From Ganoderma boninense (Eukaryota > Basidiomycota > Agaricomycetes > Polyporales > Polyporaceae): a stretch of 64,000 nucleotides of DNA. This document shows positions 42,285 through 53,742 of this stretch, piece by piece (the first letter of the stretch is position 1; each line of letters opens with the position of its first letter). A program made the translations under genes and the position numbers. Under the pieces are notes generated by a model that worked only from the letters and a program-made list of their open reading frames with translations, had not been told where the DNA came from and searched no databases. Where the stretch lies: contig CM035312.1 in assembly GCA_002900995.3 (NCBI GenBank), positions 1,116,001 through 1,180,000 on the forward strand. Reading direction: 5' to 3'.

Positions 42285-44643
42285 TCACCCCCACTTCTTT
42301 ACCAGCCTCTGTGCGACCTCGAACGAGTTGCCGACGGTACCCCATGTCTCACCCTCAGTCGTGCCCCACGTCTCATTGCACCACCGCAGCCCAATCGCGA
42401 GGTTCTTCGCCTGAACGGCCGCGTCGTCGTACGCCGAGCCGTTCTTCTTCGTCTCCACCAAATAGTCGACAAACGCCGCCCAACGATCTTTGTAGTACGT
42501 CCCGACGACACCCGCCCACGACTTGGACGCGTAGTCGTTGATCTCCCCATCAGGCCCCCAAAGCGTGATCTGGTTGCGCGCGTTGAACTCCAGCAGCCGC
42601 TCATACGCAGCGTCGCCGTGCGCCCAGCGCTTCGCGTCGGCGATCCACGAGCTCAGGAGGAAGTGCTCGTTCGTCGCGAGCAGTACGTCGAGGTCGTCGA
42701 GGAGTGCGAGTACCGGCGCGCCTGCGGCAGACACGCTCGCCGGTGTCGCGTCCGCGGCCATGTAGGCGTCGACGAGCGCGGCGTAACGGTCGGTGAAGCG
42801 GTTCGAGAGGAGCTGGCGCGTGACGTCGACGACGTCGTACGCGAACTCGGGCACGCCCGCGAGCTGTGGGTTCTGGCGGTGCGCCTGGAGCAGGCCGCGC
42901 GCGGCGACGAGCACCGTCGTGTTGGTGTCGTATGGGATCGCCGAGGGACGCACCCCGGTGATGTTCGCGCGGCCGGTCAGGCCCGGGGGCAGCTCGAAGA
43001 TCGGCTTGATCGTCGACTGCGTGCCCGGGTCCTGGTTGTTGTACACCGTCGCGGCGAGCACGCGCCACGCGTCGACGGCGGCTGGGGGCAGCGGGCTTAT
43101 GAGGTAGCGGCGCGCGACCCACTTGTCGACGTACGTGGTCAGGTTGAGGGGTGTGAGGGACCATGCTTGGTCGAGGAGCGCGTCGTAGATGAGCTCGTCG
43201 CCCTCCTGGCCCTCCATGGTGAGCCCCATGCCCTTCATGGAGCTGCCCGGGGCGTGCAGCGCGGCAATGGGACCCTGTGTGATCGCGTCGAGGTTGCCCT
43301 CCATGCCGATGTTGCCGCCGTAGCCGTGGAGCTCGCACCAGATCCATTGCTTGCCGTAATACGACGAGGTGCGGTTCCACTGCGGCTGCGCCTCCGAGTA
43401 CAAGTCGAGAATGAGCATGCTGTCGTTGCCGGGCACGCCGCCAAGGTAGGCCTCCACGCGGTCATTCGTCCAGAAATCCTCGAGGGCGAAGAAGAGCCAG
43501 CCCTGCATCATCCAGACGGCGTCGGGGTCCGCCGCGCGCAGGCTCGCGAAGGTGCCGGCGGAGATGTTGGCGAGGTACGCGGGGTCGCCGCTGAACGGCA
43601 AGTTCTCGTTGTACTGGTCGAGCGTGTAGATGTGCGACACGTTGCCGTATGCCTCGGTTTGCTTCGAAATGAAGGACTTCTGCATCGTCGCGAAGAGCGG
43701 GTCAAAGGGCTCCAGGAACGTGACGTTAGTGAGCGAGGAGGGGAAGTCCACCCATTGGCTGCCGTTGATTATGGAGGCGTTTGGGTAAAGCGATGGGAGG
43801 GCGCGGGGAACGAAGCCGGTGAAGGACGGCAGAACGGGGGTCATACCGAGCTCCGTCATGCGCTTCATAATCTGTTTCTGGAGTTCGAACTGTTCGCCGA
43901 TCCATACGGTCGGGAGGCTGCCACCCCAACTGCCCTGGATGTTTCCAAAGCGGTTCCATGACTGGAACGCAGGGCCAGAGAGGAACGAAGCAATGTCGGC
44001 GTCGGTCAGTCCAACCTCGCGGAATGTCTCAGAGAGGATGTATTCGTAGCCGTTCCAAGCAAGCGGGAGGTTGACGCCGCGGAGAGCGAGCCAGTCCAGC
44101 TCAAGTTCCCATTGATCGAAGGTCCAGAACGGGGTCGTGTAGCTGAAAGTGACTGTATTGAAGTGATATCTGTCACAGGTTTTGAGTATGCGGAGGAAGG
44201 AGGAAGAAGGGGGACAGAATGACTGACCGGTATGGAACGACGGCTTGGCCCTTGACTGGGTTCCCAACCTTGGGCAGGTGTATGGGGAGACTCGTCAATC
44301 GTGAACCAGTCCACCAAATGTCCGTTCCTCCGAATTGCGTCAAATACCTTGAAGTGATGTTCAGCAGAGCATTGGGCACTACCACCAGAGGTGGGGCTCA
44401 CGTGTAAAATCCACGAGCACAGGCAGAGACGGTGGTGCAATCGACATGGATGCCTTGAGACACATCGCTGATCACGAAGGAGTCTGGGTCCCCAGATGAA
44501 AGAGAGAAGGAGAAGGACTGGGCGTGATTCGGGACGCGTCGCTTCGCTAGAGCGTAGATGCCGTCCAGAGTGGCTGTCGAAGCTGCTGCTCTAGCAATGA
44601 GGCCGAGTAACAAGAAGGAAAAGGCGGGGACTCGTAAAGCCAT
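42285..44643 (-). CDS. Secreted alpha-N-acetylglucosaminidase, GH89 (NAGLU-like)
   Basis: Three exons on the minus strand: 44643-44402, 44347-44228, 44169-42285 (748 residues, close to human NAGLU at 743). A signal peptide of about 21 residues (MALRVPAFSFLLLGLIARAA) leads into the small N-terminal domain. The catalytic barrel follows, with strong GH89 landmarks: YTTPFWTFDQWELELDW, GVNLPLAWNGYE, GNIQGSWGG, YTLDQYNENLPFSGD, MMQGWLFF and WCELHGYGGNIG. The C-terminal helical domain starts near SSMKGMGLTMEGQE. There are several N-glycosylation sequons. The enzyme removes terminal alpha-GlcNAc from glycans and should act in the vacuole or outside the cell. Confidence 0.95.
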
Positions 44644-45303
44644 TGTGGGCAGGGGACGCAGGAAGAGTCAAGAAGCATTGAACGCATGCTGTAAGCTATA
44701 AGAGTGGGTTTAGACAAGAGGGGGTTGATGACCTGTCCCATCAAGAGGTTGACCACATGCTACCGTTGGCTGTGAGAGAACTAGACGCAGGTATGCCGGG
44801 CAAGAGGCCGACTCGTGTTGATGGACTTTGTAAGGACTGCCAGGGGGAGGCGGCGGAGGCGCGGGCAGAAAGCGACGAGCTGGCCGACGGGACCCGAAGT
44901 ACAGTAGTAGCAATACTGTATCAGAGGTACGCAGGTGGTGGTCAAGATGGCCTAGTTAAAGGTCGCGACTGGACCGCGGTATGCTTCTGGGTGCTCTTGT
45001 AGGCCCCAGGAGGAGATGGGAACAAGTGGAGACAAGGCTGAGGCAGTGAGCAGCGGGAGTCAGGTGCAGGACGAAGAGGTGATGATGCTTATCAGTCCGG
45101 CGTATTATGTCCTTCGTGTTGGTAGTTGGCCCGTGCTTGACGGCCGAGCCCATCCTGCGGTTTCCAAAGCCTGGACACCGCCGTGGGCAGTCGTCTTCTG
45201 CTTGGTTATGCCACGGCAATCCAAGGCAACGTCGCCACAGGCCACCGCGGAGACCGTTATGTCAGCAGCAATCCAGATAGTACACCAACAGCCGCCTGCT
45301 ATC
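44644..45303. other. Spacer upstream of GH89 gene and of tRNA-Ala
   Basis: It contains the GH89 promoter on the minus strand. No gene or repeat was recognised. Confidence 0.4.
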
Positions 45304-45375
45304 GGGCATTTGGCACAGTGGTAGCGCGCACGCTTCGCATGCGTGAGGTCCAGGGTTCGACTCCCTGAATGTCCA
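45304..45375 (+). tRNA. tRNA-Ala (anticodon CGC)
   Basis: A 72-nt cloverleaf without intron. The acceptor stem GGGCATT pairs with AATGTCC and includes the G3:U70 wobble that identifies tRNA-Ala, followed by discriminator A. The anticodon stem CACGC/GCGTG encloses loop TTCGCAT, giving anticodon CGC for GCG codons. The T arm CAGGG/CCCTG is perfect. The D stem has one A-C mismatch. Internal promoters fit: A box TGGCACAGTGG and B box GGTTCGACTCC. A run of five T starting at 45380 is the pol III terminator. It lies about 270 bp upstream of SDH4. Confidence 0.95.
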
Positions 45376-45379
45376 TGAC

Positions 45380-45384
45380 TTTTT
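45380..45384 (+). terminator. Pol III terminator of tRNA-Ala
   Basis: Five consecutive T residues begin five bases after the tRNA 3' end, the usual RNA polymerase III stop signal. Confidence 0.8.
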
Positions 45385-45642
45385 CCCCTGTACAGTGCGA
45401 GAAGTAATTCCGAGTGTGCCATCTTCGCTCGCAGTACACCTTCGCTCGCAGTAGGTGTCAGAGGTGATTGAGTCTGTGGACAATGAACTGCACCACGCCC
45501 AGGACTTGTACAGCGGGAGTCGCGGCCGAAAGCGGAACGAGAGCGCCGACGGACCAATCGGCGCCGGGGAATTGCAGCAGGCGGATGGCTTGTGGCTTGA
45601 GGACCTTGCACACCGTCCTTGCCTCCGTCCACGTCTTCTGCT

Positions 45643-46593
45643 ATGTCTTCTGCCCTCGCCGCCCGCTCCGCGTTCAACAGGAACGTCGCCGCTGCTATTG
45701 CCCGTAGGTCGTTGCGACCTCTCGCTCTTCAGGGTACGTTTTCTCCGCCGTCTTTGGTTGCCGCCCTGTCCCGCAGACCGCTTCGTTCGCATGCGGGGTA
45801 TCTCGTCCTTGGTACGCAAAGACTAATGCTAACGCACTACTGCAGCAAGAGGCGCGGCTGATACTGCGTATGTCCCTGGTGGTCGTGCGTATACCCCTCT
45901 TGCTCCCTCCTGCGTACTGCCCTAACGGACCGACTTCAGCGATCTACAGGGGCACCGTGAACGACCCCACGCCCTTCCCTCCTCCCTCCAAAACCCATGG
46001 CTCGTATCACTGGGCATTCGAGCGTATCCTCTCCGCTGGCCTCGTTCCCCTCACCGTCGCCTCATTCGTTACGAGCGGCACCAACTACCCCATCCTTGAT
46101 GGTCTGCTCGGTGTGAGCCTGGTGATGCATAGTCACATTGGCGTACGTGTCTTGATTTCCTTCTTCCGCCTTCTTGGCAGCCTCCTACCACGGCTCCTAC
46201 CTATTTTCTTATCCGTTCGCTGGGCTGCTGAGCCCGACTCTCCGGCATTCCTGTCCATGTGATTTCAAGCGCCCTGGGCTAACCGGTCCAACCCAACCTA
46301 ACAGTTCGACTCCATCGTCGTCGACTACCTCCACCCACGCAAGTTCCCCGTCCTCGGCCGCGCTATGACGTGGGTCCTGCGCGCAACCACCGTCGGCGTC
46401 CTGGTGGGCGTGTACCAGTTCAACACGAACGACATCGGTACGTCATAATCGTCCTCTCCCCCCATCTTGCCCTGCATTTTGACCGGGAACATCCGGCATG
46501 CCTGTGCTTGTGCAAAATCATCATGTGAAAACTCGATCTGACGATGTTTTTGCAGGTCTCACGGAGCTTATCGCCAAGGCATGGCACGCATGA
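45643..46593 (+). CDS. SDH4: Succinate dehydrogenase membrane anchor subunit, CybS (complex II)
   Basis: Five exons: 45643-45733, 45846-45881, 45940-46142, 46305-46437, 46556-46593 (166 residues). An Arg/Ala-rich presequence (MSSALAARSAFNRNVAAAIARR) targets mitochondria. The mature part has the CybS signature: GSYHWAFERILSAGLVPL at the first helix, the HSHIGFDSIVVDYLHPRK block with the heme-ligand His and the quinone-site Asp-Tyr, and the last helix around TWVLRATTVGVL. It anchors the SDH1/SDH2 catalytic dimer to the inner membrane and helps form the ubiquinone site. Length and topology are normal. A 162-nt intron follows exon 3, long for this region. Confidence 0.95.
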
Positions 46594-47273
46594 GCCCGAC
46601 GCGGAGAGATGAGGGTCGACGTGCGACCGGTCCCTCGCGCCGGGGGTAGTGCGGACCGCCTCAATCTATGGAGTGTTCCAGCCTGTATTTCCGCTCTCGA
46701 GTGCATCTCTAATGAATGGGCATTCTCATCTTCCCATCATCCCCCGCCCGTCTTTCGTAACGGAACGCGGGGTGCGGGGCGCAAGCAAGTACCCACGTCA
46801 TACCGTCCCTCTTCCGAACAAAGCCTTCAAACGTAACGGTCAGAGACGTTGACATGAAGACCGCAATATAATACAAGTCGTATTGCGCATGGATGAATGA
46901 ATACATGTGGGCCACGGAAGATGGGTGATGTACATTGCATACGTATGCTCTGAGCGGAACTACTGTGCCAGTAATTACATACCATAAAGGCTGGGGAATG
47001 CTGCGACTAAGTGGCTCCTGCTGAGATAAATAGACACCTGAAAACCAAGGCGGATATGGGGCTAATTAAGTTTGAACCGCACAACAAGATGACGACGAAC
47101 GCTCCGTGTACCCTACCAGGAATGTCTTGCACTGTAACAGATAGTCATGATGCTGCTGCTGCTGCTGCTGCCACGAAACTCCGAACCCTTCCATCACCAT
47201 AAAGAAGAAAACCATGTCCGATAGGAGTGAAAGTGGGGTGATCCGGGGAGAGAGGGAGAGCCGCAGGCCCCGT
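46594..47273. other. Spacer with a short (GCT)n microsatellite
   Basis: No gene is seen. A run of about six GCT triplets occurs at 47152-47170, just beyond the 3' end of the next gene (minus strand). Confidence 0.5.
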
Positions 47274-49988
47274 CTAGTCCTCCTCGTCGCCCTCCCACCG
47301 CCGGGCAAGGTCGACACGCCCGTCCGCATCCCCATTCACGTACAGCCACGCCTCGAGCCGGCGCCCGAGCTCGCCCCCACGCCCGCCGCAGAAGTCGCCC
47401 GTGGCGTTCAGGAGCTTCTCCCGCTCTTTCTCCACCGCCACGACGACCTTCGCGACCGGGAGCCCGTTCCCGTTCCCGGTCCCCATTCCGTTCCCGTTCC
47501 CGTTCGCAGCCGCGGCCTTGCAGAGGGTAACACGCCGCAGCGCCGCATCGACGTCGTTCGTCGACACGCGGAGGGCGGTGAGCGACGGGCTGATGGACGC
47601 GACGGGCGACTGGGATGTGTACTCCTCTTCCTGATCCTGCGCCTGTCGGTCGTTGACGGGGTCATCGCGCTCGTGATCGTGATCGTCACGGTCGTTGCCC
47701 TCCTCCTGCCACTCCTTGAACCAGTCTTCCTCCTGGTCCTGCGGGCCGAGGATCGAGTCGACTAGACCCTCCTCCCAGCCGTCCCATTCAATGCAGCGGT
47801 GGGCCATGCGTAAGCGGGCGCCGGTCGTCTCGTGGTGGAGCCACGACGCCGCGAGCCCGGCGACGCTGAAGGGGGTGCCGTGGATGAGGACGGTCTGCGT
47901 CGGTGGGTTCCGCGCGAGCTTCTCTACGGTCGCGCGGAAGAGCTTCGCAGTGAAGGGCGAGTTCTGCAAGAAAGATGGGACGTGCGCGCACGCCCAGAGC
48001 GGGCGTGTCGTGGTCGACTCCCAGTCAATAATGCAGGTCTACGAGCACAAATACGAGATTGAAGTCGTTAGCAGACGCATATATGCGTGCAGAATGAACG
48101 TGCTTACGATTTTGGAGTTGTCGTTCTCGTCGACGAACACGTTCTCAAGGTTGAGATCGTGGCAGTCGATCGAGAACAACTCCTCTGCCCCTCCGCGGTC
48201 ACCCTCGCCGCCTCCCCCATCTCCCTCCCCGTGCGCAACGACGCCCAAGCGCTCCATCAAGCGCAAGAACCTCGCCATCTCCGTCTTCACGCGCTCCTCC
48301 CGCTGCGCGAGGTGCGCAACGAGGAACGTCGTGCGCTGCATCCGTCTGTAGTCCTGGTACATCGTCGCCCCAGGGCCGTCCCATTCGGCCTCGCTCTCCT
48401 CCCAGTCCCACTCGTCCGACGTGTCCGAGCGATCGTCGGGGAGCGCTCCGATCTTGTGGTGCCGCGACGTCTCGATCTCGTCCGGGTCGAGGTGCAACTT
48501 GTGCGGTGCCGCTTTGCCTTCGTTCTCCAACACGACGCCGCGCATCTCGCGGTCCGCACACGCATGCAAGTAAGCGTGTGTTGAGCGCCACGGACCGCGG
48601 TTGAGCTCGGACGGGTGCGCGAGGTCACCGCGTCCTGAGCCGAAGAATGGCCAGGAGATGATCGGCCCGATATGCGTGTCGCTCGACGCGTCTGCTAGAC
48701 GCGTGACCGCATCGTGGAGGTCAGTCTGGCGCTCGTAGGTGGAAGGCGTGGGCGTTGGCAGTGACGAGGAGAAGTCTGCTGCGGTGTGGTTACTGGGGGA
48801 CGAGCCGTTATAAAGGGAGCCAATCATCGGGAAGTGGTGTCCGAACAAGGGGATCACGAGCATCGCAATGTTCTCCATTAGCGCGACGAGAGTGTTGTGC
48901 GGGATTGAGTGGAACACTTGTGACAGAGGGATGCCGGAAGCCTAAGGCGAGCGTTGGTTAGATGAAGACGAACGATCTCCGATAACGTGTGGTACCAACC
49001 TTTGACATGAGAATGAACTCTCCGCCTAACCGGTTGTACGGGTTCGCGTCGTAGTGGTAGACCTCTGGAACAGGTATTGACGTATGCTGACGGAGGTAGT
49101 GCATGGTTGCCACTTCACTCTCGGTTTTCAACCGTGGCATAAAGCGTCGTGCGACGCGCGCGACTAGTTCGCGCCGGTCAACGAGAATGACGAGGTATCC
49201 CTGTTCATCGAAGCATTGTCAGCAATCTCGTTCCGCGCGCTCCGACGCCAACGAATCTCGAAGTTCCAAGTGTCCGCAGCATAGCGTTGCTCGGCTTGAC
49301 CCAGCCAAGACGCCAACCAAGCATTGCTGGTTCGCAGGATGGCTAATGTCCGTGGCGCGACTGTGCGAAGCAGCTCGATGCCAAGCATCCCACCCCGCCA
49401 CAGAAGCCGCCAAGGAACGCGTCCCGTTGCCGAGAAATAGCCATCGTCGAGGAAGCTTTCGGCAAGATATGGCGACTGCCCTAAGCGCAACCGTCGGGTA
49501 GCGAAACACTGGAGCTGTCAAGCACGGCGACTTGGCCAACCCGGGCAATCGCATGCGCGATACGCGCACAGGATTCGGGTTCGAAGACTCGATAAGCCGG
49601 TTCGGTGACGGTGGCAATAAAACCTTCACCCAGGGAAACGGCGAAAGCTGAAAACTGCGGTCGGAACAGGGGTGCTGCTCACCTTGTGGAATGTACCTGG
49701 AGTATACGCGTGAGATGAAGGTCTGGGCAAAATTGAATGGAATTGATTGAGCGAACCTGCACCAAGGAATTTGATACGAGCGACTTGGGTGCCCATTCGC
49801 TCTTGGACGATGTCCTTGAGGAGTTTCCTGTCGACCTGAAAGGGGGTCGCGTTGTGGACAGCCGCATCGGCCTTTGCCTCTGCTCTCCTGTCCTGGTGCT
49901 CGGTATCCCAGTCCCATTCTAATGGGGGCTCCTGCGGACTGGCCGAGACTTGCAGGGGAGGGAGTTCCTGGGTTAGAGGACGCGTCAT
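47274..49988 (-). CDS. APH-fold (aminoglycoside phosphotransferase-like) kinase family protein
   Basis: Exons on the minus strand: 49988-49757, 49696-49683, 49200-49000, 48941-48108, 48038-47274 (681 residues). The glycine-rich loop is split over three exons and reads KFLGAG-TFHK-GYLVIL. This requires a 14-nt microexon. Further landmarks are RFMPRLKTESEVATMHYL with the ATP Lys/Glu region, IPVPEVYHYD, the Brenner-type catalytic loop SIDCHDLNLENVFVDE, and the metal-binding IIDWEST at the final splice junction. A ~100-residue acidic insert precedes the catalytic loop and an Asp/Glu-rich region follows it. Such fungal proteins are numerous and mostly uncharacterised; small-molecule or protein phosphorylation is possible. 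The intron between exons 2 and 3 is unusually long (482 nt). Confidence 0.82.
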
Positions 49989-52672
49989 TGAGGGCAAAGA
50001 TGGGGGAGCGGGTGAGTCTGAGTCGAGGCGCGGATGTCTATGGGGCGTTGTAGGTAGCACGGAAGATTTTTCACTAGATTTAGAAGGAGAGAGAGGAGCA
50101 CGAGGGGAGAGTGAGTCGTAGTCAACGTTGCAGAAGAGTTGGTATAAGCTGGGGAGGATGGCGGTTAGAGAGAAAGCTGAGGGAGGAGAGGAAACGCCGA
50201 GACTTATCGGGGACGCACTTGAGTTTATTGCCCCGCTTTTGGGCGACCCTGGCACGGCGGTCGCTGCTGTTGATGGGATTAGTTTCGCCGCGTGATTCAA
50301 GCAAGCGAGCGGGCATGGCGCTAGAGCGAAGATGGCAAGAGCAGAGGGATGGTTATTCTGACCTCGAGGGTGGGCAGAGAGGGAAAGGCGCAGAGTTTTA
50401 AGTGATATGTTGGGCGGGGGGCATCGGACGAAAAACAGGTTTGGGCCGATTCCGAAGGTGCGCCGCCGCCCTACCGCCGCATGCCTCCGGCCCATGGGGG
50501 CGGGGACTTGCCGAACGTCAATTCGTCATTACTTAGACACCTCGATTGCCCTTTCCGTCCCGATCGAGATAAGATCCGTCATTCATTCTCATTCATCCTC
50601 CCCACACCCCGCCAATCTCCCCGCCCACTCTCCCCGCATTCATTTACCTCCAGCCCTTCTCGACGCCCCAGTCTCGAGCAGGAACCGCCTCTATGTTTCG
50701 CCGATGCCCAGACTTGGGGAAAGAACTCAACACTACCGAACCGCGGCCTTATTTGGACCTAAACTACACAGAACCTCAGCTCAGTGCCCTGTGATCCGTC
50801 TCCCGTTTCCCCATGCACTGCCGCTGTGACAGGTTATTTCCCCATCTCCATCTCCATGTCCGGGACCCTGCCTGCGAAGCCAAGTATGACAATTCGGTTC
50901 GGCGTACAGGTTAGTGGAAGCGTGCTATTTCTGAACACAACGCTGAGGCTCCGCCACCGACGTAACCGTCTCCGGGCCATGTTCTTTATCATGCAGCTCT
51001 CTCCCGGCCTCCATCTCACAGGAGCAATCCGCTACGATATATCCGAGTCCCGAGTCACCCTCCCGGAGCTTCATGAAAACAAATGTTCTACCCGGGGAGG
51101 ACTCGGGCGAGAAAGTCGGGAAACATCGGGCCACCTTTGTTGCCTCGACCGACCGGCGACATCTACGCAGGCCTCCGCCCAGGGCACATCGGTCCCGCGC
51201 CCCGATGGAATCCCATGTCCATCAGCAACCAGTCACCACCCCAACTTTTAGTCCCACCATATTCGAATTCGTGGACCGCGAGCGTGACCGACGACCCTGC
51301 AACGATTGAGCAAAAGGAGAGCTCGCCCACAGGGAAATGGACTGATTATTTCAGCCCCTCTCCCACCCTTGCTCCAACACACACCCTCAAAGCCTCAAGC
51401 ATGGACCAGTCACGGGCCATGTTGAATCAGCGCCCCATCGAGGCACGAAGGGATGCGGATCGAGGAAAGGTCGACGGAACGCCCCATCTTGTCAACGTAC
51501 CGCAGTCGCGTGGTCGCGTCTGAATTGCGCATGCACAGCGCCTCCTGGTCAGGCCTGTCAGGGGTTGCTCCGTTCGCGTGATGTTCTGTGCGTTGAATAC
51601 AAATGGCTGGCCGATCAGGTAATGTCCACGCACAATCATTACGTGCTTCCCCAAACTTCGATTCCTCGAGCGGGGAGAACCTAAACTTAGATAAGTCCTC
51701 GGAACCTTGAAGCACCCAATGGATGGACTGCGATGACTGGCGATGCACCTTCCCGGTCGTCTTCAATCGTCTTCGACAGACTTGTCCTGCACTTCTCCGC
51801 TCACAACGAGCCCGCTGGAGCCCGTCGCTCCGTGTAAGTTACACCGACCGGAGGGGGAAGCTGTCGGTAAACGCATTCCGAGCCGTGATGGTGCCGAAGG
51901 GAGGATGCTGCGCCCGCGGCCGTCACACCGCCTAAGATCTAGACATGCATATGGTGTACGAAGCCCCCGTGGCACTGCAAGTTGTGAGCAACAGGATGGC
52001 TACTTACTATGGGTTGGCACAAGCATTCTGCATACTGCTCGTGTACGAGGCACGGAGTGCAAGTGTTTGCAAAGCGCCAGACTGGCAAAGTCCACCCCTG
52101 GTCCGCGGGCCCGTGATCGTGTCGAAAACACGGAGCAGTCCATAAGGAACTCAAGGAACTGTTGCCGTTGTATACGTACTTACGTACGACGGGGCGTCGA
52201 TGGCCTAAAACATGCGTGGTCCATGACTGGACCCCTCGATGAGGCGATACCTAGGCAGGCAGCGTCAGAACGCAAGCTTCTCGCTGCACAGTGATAAGGT
52301 CAAACGCGCACGAACCGCTTACCTCAACCCCCATCCGCTGACGAATATTCCTGAGCCGTATTCACTGTCAGGGCACTTAACAACACTTGACAAAGATGTG
52401 ATAGATGCGAAGCGGAAAGGAAGAAAATGAGTCGAAGCATCGACAGAATGGGGCGGTGTATATCACAGTGGTCAGTTGCAAATACAATAGGAACAGATTG
52501 CGGGTCCATGGTGTGTACGTGATCTAGCGAGCAAGAGAGCAAGTAAGCAAGTTCTATAAGTACAATGTGGTGTCAAGGGGCGTTTGATGGGTGAAGCTTT
52601 GAAGGGATGAGATGACCACAGACAGAGTGCTGCAGCGCAAGTATCGTGGAGTGCGTGACCTCGCCACTCTTG
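49989..52672. other. 2.7-kb stretch without a recognised gene
   Basis: Several open frames exist on both strands (the longest is about 180 codons at 51743-52294), but none shows family motifs, signal peptide or clean splice continuity. The first 500 bp on the minus strand stay open upstream of the kinase start and could hold its 5' UTR or an extended Ser/Pro-rich N terminus. C/T-rich promoter-like sequence occurs at about 50575-50670. Confidence 0.4.
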
Positions 52673-53246
52673 CTACTTCTTACTCGCCTCGATGGCATCT
52701 CCGCTCTTACACGCGACGATTTTGATCTTCGGTGCAGGCACCATCTCATTCGACTCCATCTTGAACGACGCGTCCTTCACTATGAACGTCCAGACATCGT
52801 CGCAGAGCCGGTACGTGTGTAGGTGACCCTGAAGACGGCCACAACCACAGGGAGGGAAACGAAGGGAGCGGGGGGAACATACAAAGGGAATTCATAAACC
52901 AGCCACCTACGCGTCGGGCTAAGCTCACGTACCTTCAGGTTGGTCTTCGTCTTGACCTGCTTTACCATGATGTCTGCAAGAGACTTGTCGAACTGCAGAG
53001 ACGCCGACAGTCGGCCGACTGCCCTGCGATCAATGCAATGGGCCGAAATGACATGTACGCACCTGTTGCAAAACCTTCATGGCGAGCTGTGGGGTGATTG
53101 CGCCGCTCGTAATTAGCTCGTCAAGGGAGTCCGTGAGGGCCATGCCGATCCTAAGCGGGGGACGCGTCAGGTCCGCGAGGTGGACACTCGCCGAGAGGTG
53201 GTACTCACGACGATCCGCGGTAGAATTCGTAGTATGCGGAAGCCAT
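52673..53246 (-). CDS. TOA2: Transcription initiation factor IIA gamma (small) subunit
   Basis: Four exons on the minus strand: 53246-53209, 53150-53063, 52992-52933, 52828-52673 (113 residues, as expected). The sequence follows the family throughout: [39 protein letters not shown], then the beta-barrel part [21 protein letters not shown] and a C terminus with [14 protein letters not shown] binds TBP on the TATA box and stabilises the preinitiation complex in the nucleus. Nothing is unusual about the gene. Confidence 0.96.
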
Positions 53247-53742
53247 GGCTTGTGTGACAGGTGCAGTTCAAGTTCGTACGACGAGAAGAAGGACGGCCAA
53301 AGGTTGGTAGATGTGGGTGAGGGAATGGTTGAGGCGGTTTGTGCGAGGATCGAGTCAGTTGTGACGTCCAGTGTGACACGACTCCGTCACAGACTTCGAG
53401 TCACGCGTCCCCGATTTCTGCGCGGTGCAGTGAAGTTGAAGCTCACTGCCTTCCAGCGGATGCTGTAAGGGACTCATATATATCATACTGTTGTCTACAG
53501 CCCTTTTTCCACCACCCATTAATAGCCGTGACCGAGACATCTATCTAGGGGAAACTGCTTTCCAGCTCAACCTTTCTTTGCTTCCGTACAGCAAGTGGAC
53601 GGCTACGATAACACAGTTTCGGCGGTCGCGATCTGAACTCGAAAATCGTTGATAACTGCGCTCCAGAGTGTACGTCCAGCTTCATTTGTCCACTTAGTCC
53701 ATGTGCAAACCAAGAGTTATTAACGTTCTGATTACAGAAGCC
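53247..53742. promoter_or_regulatory. Divergent upstream region of TOA2 and the F-box gene
   Basis: Two outward-facing genes share these 496 bp. An in-frame ATG at 53701 could extend the F-box protein by 14 residues, but a CAG acceptor-like site follows it. Confidence 0.4.

Noticed and set aside
47152..47170. (GCT)n as a polyglutamine/polyalanine tract
   Set aside because: It lies beyond the stop codon of the neighbouring gene and no supported coding frame covers it.
50481..50829. Short frames with C/T-rich leader as a plus-strand gene
   Set aside because: No frame extends with coding character beyond about 35 codons from a plausible start.
51743..52294. 183-codon open frame in the long spacer
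   Set aside because: Composition is that of random GC-rich sequence; no domain, splice continuity or promoter supports it.
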